From Chitinophaga sp. H8 (GTDB taxonomy: Bacteria > Bacteroidota > Bacteroidia > Chitinophagales > Chitinophagaceae), in the NCBI RefSeq assembly GCF_040567655.1, contig NZ_JBEXAC010000001.1, positions 1,984,001-2,048,000 of the forward strand: a stretch of 64,000 nt of DNA. The letters run 5' to 3'. The translations under genes were made by a program, and so were the position numbers. Position 1 is the first letter of the stretch. Each line of letters starts with the position of its first letter. The notes under the pieces are model-generated. The model worked only from the letters and a program-made list of their open reading frames with translations. It had not been told where the DNA came from and ran no database searches. Shown piece by piece: positions 57,249 to 64,000 of the stretch.

Positions 57249-57296
57249 ATGGCTGCCACAATAACCTTTACCTTAAAGGGAAATTGCAGCAGCCAT
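57249..57296. terminator. Possible terminator in the convergent gap
   Basis: ATGGCTGC (57249-57256) pairs with GCAGCCAT (57289-57296), and a small CCTT/AAGG hairpin lies inside. No T-tract follows, so the role as a terminator between the convergent genes is uncertain. Confidence 0.35.
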
Positions 57297-57314
57297 GGCG
57301 CCAGCTATAGAAAA

Positions 57315-58181
57315 TCAAAGATTGGTAGTATTGAAAGTATCCCCCTGACTGAGATCACCAGTATCAAAGCCTTTTTTAAACCAACGCATCCTTTGTGCAG
57401 AGGTCCCATGGGTAAATGCATCAGGCACTACATGCCCCTGCCCTGCCTGTTGTAATTTGTCATCGCCTACCGCATTGGCAGCATTTAATGCTTCTTCAAT
57501 ATCTCCGGGATCCAGTTGCACGAAATTCATCTTCTGCGCATAATAAGCCCATATACCTGCAAAAAAATCAGCCTGCAATTCCAGTTTTACAGACAGTTTG
57601 TTATATTCTTTCTCACTCACCCGCTGGCGCATGGCCTGTACCTTATCACTGATACCCAACAGGTTCTGTACATGATGCCCTACCTCATGCGCAATGACGT
57701 AGGCCTGTGCAAAATCGCCGGATACATTAAACCGCTGCTGCATCTCATTAAAAAAAGATAAATCGAGGTATACCTTCTGGTCGGCAGGGCAATAGAACGG
57801 TCCCATAGCAGATTGGGCAAAGCCGCAACCAGACTGGCTGGCCTCTGTAAAGATGACCATTTTGGGATCTGTATAGGTTTTGTTCATGTCTGAAAACAAC
57901 TTTTTCCATACATCTTCTGTGTTAGCCATCATCGTGGCCGCAAACTTCGACATTTCATCACTGCGTTCAGTTACCTTTTCCGACTGCTCAGTCCCCCCGG
58001 TCCCCCCGGTCCCCTGCTGCACCTGCTGCATAATTTGCTGGGGATCCTGTTTTAGTAAAAGGGCCAGGACAATGATAATGATACCTCCAATACCACCACC
58101 AATACCCAGGTTGCGCATACCGCCCCCACCCCCCCGGCGGTCTTCTACATTGTCGCTCATTCTTGTGTTTAGCCAACGCAT
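57315..58181 (-). CDS. Neutral zinc metallopeptidase (YpfJ family)
   Basis: This 288-residue protein carries the zinc-protease motif HEVGHH near residue 165, with a downstream Glu in LELQADFFAG that would be the third ligand region. The N-terminus MRWLNTRMSDNVEDRRGGGGG and the hydrophobic segment at about residues 25-43 are typical of the YpfJ/zinc metallopeptidase family, a membrane-anchored enzyme of poorly known function with the catalytic part outside the cytoplasm. A Thr-Gly-Gly-rich linker at about residues 55-65 corresponds to GGT repeats in DNA. Confidence 0.9.
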   Translation of the reverse strand: MRWLNTRMSDNVEDRRGGGGGMRNLGIGGGIGGIIIIVLALLLKQDPQQIMQQVQQGTGGTGGTEQSEKVTERSDEMSKFAATMMANTEDVWKKLFSDMNKTYTDPKMVIFTEASQSGCGFAQSAMGPFYCPADQKVYLDLSFFNEMQQRFNVSGDFAQAYVIAHEVGHHVQNLLGISDKVQAMRQRVSEKEYNKLSVKLELQADFFAGIWAYYAQKMNFVQLDPGDIEEALNAANAVGDDKLQQAGQGHVVPDAFTHGTSAQRMRWFKKGFDTGDLSQGDTFNTTNL

Positions 58182-58299
58182 AAGAAAGTAATTTAATCCT
58201 AAAGTACATTTTTTGCCGGAATATGCCTGCGCTGTAACTATTTTAATTTATATACGTTATAAAACAACCAGAATATCTAAATATTTAAATATCCCTTGT

Positions 58300-58707
58300 A
58301 TGAAAACATGGATGCCTTTATTACTGTTACTGACTGTTTTAGCATGCCGGAAATCTAAGACACCCCCTGAGGAACCATTACCCAGATCCATCAGCGGTGT
58401 TTGGATAGAAAGCTCCCAAAGGCTGGATACCATTTTCTTTTCTCCGCCTTGCGACTTTTGCGCCAGCTTACCCTATTTTAATCTGGGTAGTGATATTAAG
58501 CCTGCCCCCGGGCGCTTTTATGTAAGCTTTGCCTATCAGTTAAGAAAGGATTCTATTTATATGTTTAAGCAGCAGGATAACGCGATGCCCATTATAGAAA
58601 AAGGATACAAGATTATTGAAAGAAGCAGTAAAAAGATAGTACTCAGTAATTTTCTCCCTTCACGGAGCAGCTTGTCTGAAGTGATTACATTGGTACCGCT
58701 GCCATAA
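58300..58707 (+). CDS. Hypothetical lipoprotein, 135 aa
   Basis: Not recognised at family level. It has a lipoprotein signal (lipobox LLTVLAC, Cys near residue 16) and a short body with probable beta-strands (ISGVWIESSQRLDTIFFS, FYVSFAYQLRKDSIYMF, KKIVLSNFLPSRSSL), which resembles the small lipocalin-like lipoproteins frequent in this phylum. Cys residues in PPCDFCAS might form a disulfide. I start at 58300 because the longer frame lacks a signal. It is divergent from the metallopeptidase. Confidence 0.65.
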   Translation: MKTWMPLLLLLTVLACRKSKTPPEEPLPRSISGVWIESSQRLDTIFFSPPCDFCASLPYFNLGSDIKPAPGRFYVSFAYQLRKDSIYMFKQQDNAMPIIEKGYKIIERSSKKIVLSNFLPSRSSLSEVITLVPLP

Positions 58708-58777
58708 GAGGTGCCAAAATACCTTATGCCATGGAGCAGCGTTTGCAATTGGTGCGTTTTGTTTTGTAAATTTGATT

Positions 58778-59617
58778 ATGAACACCGCTGCAATTGCTCA
58801 CATCCATATAAAAAAGGTCAATGCTGCTGTTGTAACAGATGCGGAAGATTTCCTGGCGGCTGAAGAGCCCCTGGAAATAAAGCTGATCCATGGCCCTTCT
58901 CACAACCGCCAGCAGCAAAGCCTTACCGTAACGATGCGTACACCAGGGCATGATGAAGAGCTGGCCACCGGCTTTTTATTTACCGAAGGCATTATCAGGT
59001 CTGTAGCAGATATTACCAATATCCGGCAAATAAGTGGAACGCTTCCCGGAAGTAATGTTATCCAGGTTACGTTAAGAGAGCAGGTAACCCCGGAGCTGAA
59101 AACCACCCAAAGGAATTTCCTGGCTACATCCAGTTGTGGCATGTGTGGAAAGGCGGGTATTGACGCCATTCTTACCGGAGTAAAAAAACAGGAAGTATCA
59201 TCTCCTTTTCTCTTTCCTGCCGCTCTCCTGCATCGTATTCCAGGTACGCTGCAAGCAGCACAACAAATATTTGAAAATACCGGTGGTTTGCATGCTGCTG
59301 CCTTGTTTAATACTGATGGAACACTATTGCTGATGCGGGAAGATATAGGCCGGCATAACGCGGTGGATAAAATCATTGGCGCCTCTCTGGATACAGCGGC
59401 AACAGTATTATCTAGATGTTTGTTATTATTAAGTGGACGTGCCGGATTCGAACTCATCCAAAAAGCGGCTATGGCAGGCATCCCCATCATTGCTGCCGTA
59501 GGAGCTCCGTCCAGCATGGCCGTAAAAATGGCACAGGAATGGGATATCACGCTTATTGGTTTTCTGCGGGAACAACGTTTTAATATCTATAGCGGCGCAG
59601 AAAGAATTACTTTTTGA
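58778..59617 (+). CDS. fdhD: Formate dehydrogenase accessory sulfurtransferase FdhD
   Basis: This 279-residue cytoplasmic protein transfers sulfur to the molybdenum cofactor of formate-dehydrogenase-type enzymes. Signature: ATSSCGMCGK near residue 120 (the two sulfur-carrying cysteines), EPLEIKLIHG, MRTPGHDEELATGFLFTEGII and LLMREDIGRHNAVDKIIG. I use the ATG at 58778; a TTG two codons earlier is also in frame. The molybdoenzyme gene follows after 19 bases, so the two are one operon, with the accessory protein supplied alongside its client. Confidence 0.94.
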   Translation: MNTAAIAHIHIKKVNAAVVTDAEDFLAAEEPLEIKLIHGPSHNRQQQSLTVTMRTPGHDEELATGFLFTEGIIRSVADITNIRQISGTLPGSNVIQVTLREQVTPELKTTQRNFLATSSCGMCGKAGIDAILTGVKKQEVSSPFLFPAALLHRIPGTLQAAQQIFENTGGLHAAALFNTDGTLLLMREDIGRHNAVDKIIGASLDTAATVLSRCLLLLSGRAGFELIQKAAMAGIPIIAAVGAPSSMAVKMAQEWDITLIGFLREQRFNIYSGAERITF

Positions 59618-59636
59618 TCATCATAAAACAAGCGGA

Positions 59637-61958
59637 ATGATGAAGGAGCAACAAGCACTTATCCCCGGTGCGCAAAATCCGGAGAGGTTTACCGGATTAA
59701 AGCTGGGGAAACCTAAAACCGTAGCGGCAGGTATTCCTGCTGTATGGTCCAGTGCCAGACATATCCTCGAAGAAATGAACCTACTGCGCGGATTAAAAGC
59801 ATTGGCGAAATTGAATCAGAAGGATGGGTTTGACTGCCCGGGGTGCGCGTGGCCGGATCCGGATGATGACCGCTCAGCTATTGCAGAATATTGTGAAAAT
59901 GGGGCCAAGGCGGTTGCCGAAGAGGCTACCACGAAAAAACTGGCACCGGATTTTTTTGCGCAACATAGTGTAGCTGAACTGGGATTGCTCACCGATTATG
60001 AAATCGGTAAGAAAGGCAGGATTGCGCAACCCATGTATCTGCCAGAAGGAGGTACGCATTATCAACCGGTTTCCTGGGAACAGGCTTTCGATAAAATAGG
60101 CCACCACCTGAACAAACTGGCTACTCCCAATGAGGCCGTTTTTTATACTTCCGGCCGGACCAGCAACGAGGCGGCATTCTTATATCAGTTGTTTGTACGA
60201 GAATATGGCACCAATAACCTGCCCGACTGTTCAAACATGTGTCATGAATCCAGCGGGGTGGCTTTGGGTGAATCATTGGGTATCGGCAAAGGATCTGTGA
60301 CCCTGGAAGATCTGTATGAGGCTGAAGTGATCATTATCCTGGGACAAAATCCCGGCACCAATCACCCACGTATGCTTTCCGCATTGCAAAAGGCTAAAAA
60401 GAACGGAGCATTTATTATTGCAGTAAATCCATTGCCGGAAACAGGCTTGCTGAATTTTCTCAACCCACAAACTATTGACGGGGTCCTGAATATCAAAACG
60501 CATCTTTCAGATATTTTCCTGCAGGTGAAAATAAATGGGGATATGGCACTCATGAAAGCTCTGGCCATCCTGCTGCTGCAGGAGGAAGAACAGCATCCGG
60601 GTACTGTGTTTGACCAGGACTTTATTACTGCGCATACATTGGATTATGATGCCTACGTTACACACCTGAAGCAATGCAACCTTGAACAGTTGATTGCTGA
60701 CAGTGGTATCCCGGCAGAACAGATCTATCAAACCGCAACAGTATTACAGCAAAAAAAGAAAATAATTGCCTGTTGGGCAATGGGACTGACCCAGCATAAA
60801 AATGCAGTGGATACCATTAAGGAGGTCGTGAACCTGCTCCTGCTGAAAGGAAGTATCGGTAAGCCTGGGGCAGGTACCTGCCCTGTCAGAGGACATAGTA
60901 ATGTGCAGGGCGACCGTACTGTAGGTATTTATGAACAACCTTCTCCTGCGTTGTTAAAAAAACTGGAGGAGGTATATAGTTTTGAGCCTCCACAGGAACA
61001 TGGATATGATGTAGTAAAAGCAATACATGCCATGCATGAGGGCAAGGCAAAGGTATTTATCGCGATGGGAGGCAACTTTTTATCTGCTACTCCGGATACG
61101 GAATACACAGCCAGGGCATTACGCAACTGCAGCCTCACAGTACAGGTGTCTACCAAGCTTAACCGCAGTCACCTGGTACATGGAAAAGAAGCGATTATAT
61201 TACCTTGCCTGGGAAGAAGTGATAAAGATATGGTCGGGAATGAACAGCAGTTCGTTTCCTGCGAAAATTCCATGGGGGTTGTGCAGTCATCTAAAGGTAA
61301 TCTGCAGCCGGTGTCTGAACATTTACTTAGTGAGCCGGTTATAGTATGCAGGATGGCGATGGCAACGCTTGGGCAACGTTCCAAAGCACCCTGGCAATTG
61401 TATGCATCTCACTATGATCATATCCGTAATGATATTGCGAAGGTAATACCAGGCTTTGAACGTTATAATGAAAGAGTGCGTCATCCAGGTGGCTTTTATC
61501 TTCCCAATTGCACCCGCGAAGGACGTTTTGATACACACAGCCAGAAAGCACATTTTAATATAGCCCAGGTAGTGACTACCCCATTGGCAGCAGATGAGTA
61601 TATGATGATGACCATCCGGAGTCATGATCAGTTCAATACAACCATATATGGACTCAATGACCGTTACCGTGGTGTGTATAATGAAAGACGCGTGATCTTC
61701 ATGAATGAAGGCGATATCAGTAAGGCAGGTTTTAAGCCTGGCGAAGTGGTAGATCTGTATAATGACCATGGAGGGGTAGTACGTGTAGCCCGTAAGTTTA
61801 TTATAGTGGCATGCAGTATTCCTTCCAGATGCACTGCCACCTATTTCCCGGAAACGAATGTATTGGTGCCGGTCAACAGTGTGGCAGATAAAAGTAATAC
61901 GCCTACTTCCAAAATGGTTATATTGAAAATAAAGAAAAGTGACCCCCAGCATGAGTAA
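59637..61958 (+). CDS. FdhF/YdeP family molybdopterin oxidoreductase
   Basis: This 773-residue enzyme is a molybdopterin (bis-MGD) oxidoreductase of the YdeP branch. Visible features: CPGCAW near residue 66 in the N-terminal region, the DCSNMCHESSGVAL segment containing the Cys expected to lie near the active site, a pterin-binding pattern ILGQNPGTNHPRML, the cofactor-binding GTCPVRGHSNVQGDRTVG and a C-terminal cap (SHDQFNTTIYGLNDRYRGV). YdeP-type proteins resemble formate dehydrogenases, but the substrate is not settled; they are linked to acid or oxidative tolerance in enterics. No iron-sulfur electron-transfer partner is in the window. Two adjacent ATG codons (59637, 59640) are possible starts. 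Confidence 0.9.
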   Translation: MMKEQQALIPGAQNPERFTGLKLGKPKTVAAGIPAVWSSARHILEEMNLLRGLKALAKLNQKDGFDCPGCAWPDPDDDRSAIAEYCENGAKAVAEEATTKKLAPDFFAQHSVAELGLLTDYEIGKKGRIAQPMYLPEGGTHYQPVSWEQAFDKIGHHLNKLATPNEAVFYTSGRTSNEAAFLYQLFVREYGTNNLPDCSNMCHESSGVALGESLGIGKGSVTLEDLYEAEVIIILGQNPGTNHPRMLSALQKAKKNGAFIIAVNPLPETGLLNFLNPQTIDGVLNIKTHLSDIFLQVKINGDMALMKALAILLLQEEEQHPGTVFDQDFITAHTLDYDAYVTHLKQCNLEQLIADSGIPAEQIYQTATVLQQKKKIIACWAMGLTQHKNAVDTIKEVVNLLLLKGSIGKPGAGTCPVRGHSNVQGDRTVGIYEQPSPALLKKLEEVYSFEPPQEHGYDVVKAIHAMHEGKAKVFIAMGGNFLSATPDTEYTARALRNCSLTVQVSTKLNRSHLVHGKEAIILPCLGRSDKDMVGNEQQFVSCENSMGVVQSSKGNLQPVSEHLLSEPVIVCRMAMATLGQRSKAPWQLYASHYDHIRNDIAKVIPGFERYNERVRHPGGFYLPNCTREGRFDTHSQKAHFNIAQVVTTPLAADEYMMMTIRSHDQFNTTIYGLNDRYRGVYNERRVIFMNEGDISKAGFKPGEVVDLYNDHGGVVRVARKFIIVACSIPSRCTATYFPETNVLVPVNSVADKSNTPTSKMVILKIKKSDPQHE

Positions 61959-62526
61959 TACAACTGTAATGTGGCAGGCAATGCAATGGCCGGCTATAGA
62001 ACATTTTACGCTTTCGGATAATAATGGATTGAGAAACGCCTGCGGAAATATTACAGGGGTTATCGGTGTGCAGCCCTTTGCACTGCAATATGAAATAGAA
62101 ATGACAGGCAACTGGAAAGTGTCCTGGTTCCATATCCGTTCCCTCGCTCCTCATGGCAGGGAGATTAAACTTACCTCTGACCTGGCAGGACATTGGTTTG
62201 ATCTGGCAGGCAACCATATTGAGGCATTTGATAGCTGTCTGGATATAGATATTTCATTAACACCTTTCACCAATACACTGCCGGTAAAGCGTCTGTCTTT
62301 CCAACCTGGGGAAAAGAAAGTAGTGAATATGCTCTATATTAAATTGCCGGAATTCGAATTGCAACAGGTGCAGCAACACTATACCTGCCTGGATGAACAA
62401 CATTACCGTTATGAAAGATATGATCAGCATACGGTAGCTTTTTCGGCCGACCTGCCTTTTGATGACGATGGTTTGGTGACAGATTATCCGGGTATCTTTA
62501 AAAGAATCTATCCGGAAAAATATTAG
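61951..62526 (+). CDS. Putative glycolipid-binding protein
   Basis: This 191-residue protein matches the putative glycolipid-binding family (Pfam PF06475): the N-terminal MQWPAIEHFTLS, internal LQYEIEMTGNWKVSWFHI, DIDISLTPFTNTLPVKRLSF, and C-terminal DDGLVTDYPGIFKRI with flanking YRYERYDQHTVAF. Function is unproven and no signal peptide is visible. Its start (ATG at 61951) overlaps the molybdoenzyme stop by 8 bases, showing translational coupling. Why a glycolipid-binding protein is encoded in a molybdoenzyme operon is not explained; it may bind the substrate or a membrane component. Confidence 0.85.
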   Translation: MSNTTVMWQAMQWPAIEHFTLSDNNGLRNACGNITGVIGVQPFALQYEIEMTGNWKVSWFHIRSLAPHGREIKLTSDLAGHWFDLAGNHIEAFDSCLDIDISLTPFTNTLPVKRLSFQPGEKKVVNMLYIKLPEFELQQVQQHYTCLDEQHYRYERYDQHTVAFSADLPFDDDGLVTDYPGIFKRIYPEKY

Positions 62527-62546
62527 CATGTCCTTTCAGCCGGCGG

Positions 62547-64000
62547 TTACCAGAATTGGAGGAAGCTGGGGGCCTTCAGCGCAGATATATCAAACCGGAA
62601 GTCAACAATAGTGGTTACCTCAAATAAAAAGCCTTTCATGGGGGCAGGCGCATTGGGGTAATAATTACCGGATACTTTCAACGTATTTAAAGATAGGTTT
62701 TCGTTACGCACTCTGAAACCCAACCCAATTCCGGTATACAAGGGGTTGTTAAGCAGATTGTCGCTCTGGGAAGTAATCTGCGACAACTGTAAGGCAGAAA
62801 AGAAATTGAACTTGAATCCCAGTAGCTTGAGTGGACTGTAATACACTGTTTCTGTTCTTACATTGAGCCTTTGATAACCGTTAAGCAACGTATTACGGTA
62901 TCCCCAGACGCCATTTTCCATATTTATATTTAACTTCTTGTAAAAGTAGTTGTTGGGATTGGCCAGGTAGTCGATAGTAGCAAACTGACGCAGTCTGGCC
63001 TTTTTAAATGTGAATAACCGGCTGTAATACTCCACGTGGGCATGTATGACAGCATCTTCAGATGAGTTGTTTTGCCAGAAACTGCTGAGCCCTAAAGAAG
63101 CATTGATAAGTGCCTGCCGGTCTGTTGTCCAGAACTTCTGTGCTTCCAGTGCCGAATACATCCTCCTCCTCCCCGTCCACGTTTCCCATCCGGTCGAAGC
63201 AGATATCGTGTATCCAAGAGGAATATCCTCTGTTCTGCCAAAACCAAAGAAATGACGGGCTTTAAAGAAGTCCTGCCGGAAAGCGATCAGCTGCGCCAGA
63301 TAATACCGGTGGTCATTGTATACTGGGTCTTTTTCATAGATCTTCTGTGTAGGTTGTTGCTGAAAGGCCAGGTTATAATGACGTATCAAAAGCGCGAGAT
63401 TGGGTCTTTTGGACGCGGGGTTCTTCAGTTTATACTGATTAAAGAAGTTAAAACCCACCCAGGCATCCACTACGGAATACCTGTAATCACGGTAAATTGT
63501 ATCCGGTACCTGTCTGGCATTTATCGAAAAGTTGCTGGCCAGGGTCAAACCTCCTACAAACCTGGACGAAGCCCGGTAAAGCGGACGGCTAAAAGTAATA
63601 TAATAAGAGCCTTCATAAACATTCGTATCCAGGGGGAAATAGTTATTGAGTGCGCTATAGCCGGCGGTGATATCTATATTGGAACCGCCTATATTATATT
63701 TGGTATACTTAATTTCCGGCCGGAAAGTTGGGTTGTAATCAGTACGCCAGGAAAAGCCAAGTTGTAGCCCCTGTCCTGCTCCCAGCAAGTTGTTGGAAAA
63801 TATCCTGCCATCTATATTGGTAGGACTAAGCTGACCAACATCTCCTCCATATTCAAATACATCTTTTGTTACTACAAGGATGTCAACAGAATCCGGTGAA
63901 GCACTTGCATTGATAATATAGAGCCTGGCATCCTGTAAAAAAGGACGGTTACGGAGATAACGCTCATTGTCTGCCAGCTCATAAGGTTGCAGGGTATCAT
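62547..64000 (-). CDS. BamA/TamA-like outer membrane protein, partial (5-prime end outside the window)
   Basis: The frame stays open to the right edge, so the gene is cut off; about 484 residues are visible. The first part, ERYLRNRPFLQDARLYIINA then LVVTKDVFEYGGDVG, has the look of a POTRA domain, and the rest (from about LGAGQGLQLGFSW) is a long beta-barrel with repeated amphipathic strands and ends with a terminal aromatic (LQFW). This architecture fits an Omp85-type translocase or a lineage-specific POTRA-barrel protein. It is convergent with the glycolipid-binding gene, 20 bases away. Confidence 0.8.
   Translation of the reverse strand, partial: DTLQPYELADNERYLRNRPFLQDARLYIINASASPDSVDILVVTKDVFEYGGDVGQLSPTNIDGRIFSNNLLGAGQGLQLGFSWRTDYNPTFRPEIKYTKYNIGGSNIDITAGYSALNNYFPLDTNVYEGSYYITFSRPLYRASSRFVGGLTLASNFSINARQVPDTIYRDYRYSVVDAWVGFNFFNQYKLKNPASKRPNLALLIRHYNLAFQQQPTQKIYEKDPVYNDHRYYLAQLIAFRQDFFKARHFFGFGRTEDIPLGYTISASTGWETWTGRRRMYSALEAQKFWTTDRQALINASLGLSSFWQNNSSEDAVIHAHVEYYSRLFTFKKARLRQFATIDYLANPNNYFYKKLNINMENGVWGYRNTLLNGYQRLNVRTETVYYSPLKLLGFKFNFFSALQLSQITSQSDNLLNNPLYTGIGLGFRVRNENLSLNTLKVSGNYYPNAPAPMKGFLFEVTTIVDFRFDISALKAPSFLQFW

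Noticed and set aside
57249..57455. Short plus-strand open frame after pncB
   Set aside because: It lies over a hairpin and the 3-prime end of the metallopeptidase gene and encodes nothing recognisable.
57995..58030. GGT/CCC-rich tandem repeat inside the metallopeptidase gene
   Set aside because: It encodes a Thr-Gly-Gly linker in frame and is explained by the protein, so it is not an independent repeat element.

Overview
The window reads as chromosomal DNA from a member of the Bacteroidota, most likely a free-living, glycan-degrading Chitinophaga-like organism. This is inferred from a SusC/SusD pair with a hybrid two-component regulator, many short lipoproteins with a Bacteroidota-type lipobox, weak Shine-Dalgarno sequences, occasional -33/-7 promoter matches (TTG, about 19 nt, TAnnTTTG), and several families common in Chitinophagaceae. 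No tRNA, rRNA, CRISPR array, insertion sequence or prophage was seen. Both ends cut through genes: an RND pump at the left and a BamA/TamA-like barrel at the right.

Layout. 1-7040: a heavy-metal efflux operon (RND pump, TolC-type channel, His-rich adaptor, His-rich Zn/Cd P-type ATPase) followed by an unknown exported protein. 7091-8050: a Gfo/Idh/MocA oxidoreductase. 8412-16193: a trehalose island with a fused trehalose-phosphate synthase/phosphatase, a GH15 trehalase-like enzyme, glucokinase and an AsmA-like protein. 16339-17643: metY, with an unusual repeat-rich upstream region. 18230-22241: a decayed gene, a TPR lipoprotein, an SDR enzyme, and a three-gene operon of two LVIVD-repeat lipoproteins plus an outer-membrane barrel. 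22404-35588: a polysaccharide utilization locus (hybrid regulator, SusC, SusD, GH130, MFS transporter, and a lipoprotein of unknown family that may be a glycosidase). 35714-42089: a quinone-oxidoreductase-like enzyme, a CLC-F fluoride/proton antiporter under a fluoride riboswitch, an esterase, a PAP2 phosphatase and an ABC exporter. 42358-45376: a Tat-exported GH109-like enzyme with a sulfatase. 45429-58707: mixed housekeeping and envelope genes, including a voltage-gated potassium channel with a zinc ribbon and nicotinate phosphoribosyltransferase. 58778-62526: a molybdoenzyme operon (fdhD, ydeP-like, glycolipid-binding protein).

How the genes work together. OtsA/OtsB would make trehalose, the GH15 enzyme would split it to glucose and glucokinase would return glucose to the phosphate pool. 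In the PUL, the regulator would sense a released oligosaccharide, SusC/SusD import it, and GH130, the MFS transporter and the unknown lipoprotein process and move it; a beta-mannoside is the likeliest substrate because of GH130. The best regulatory finding is the fluoride riboswitch at 38053-38113: two stems and a pseudoknot can be paired base by base, and the gene it precedes carries the GNNLI and GREGT signatures of fluoride-type CLC proteins. A second notable feature is a family of 7-bp-period repeats (AGCTATT-like) in at least three intergenic gaps.
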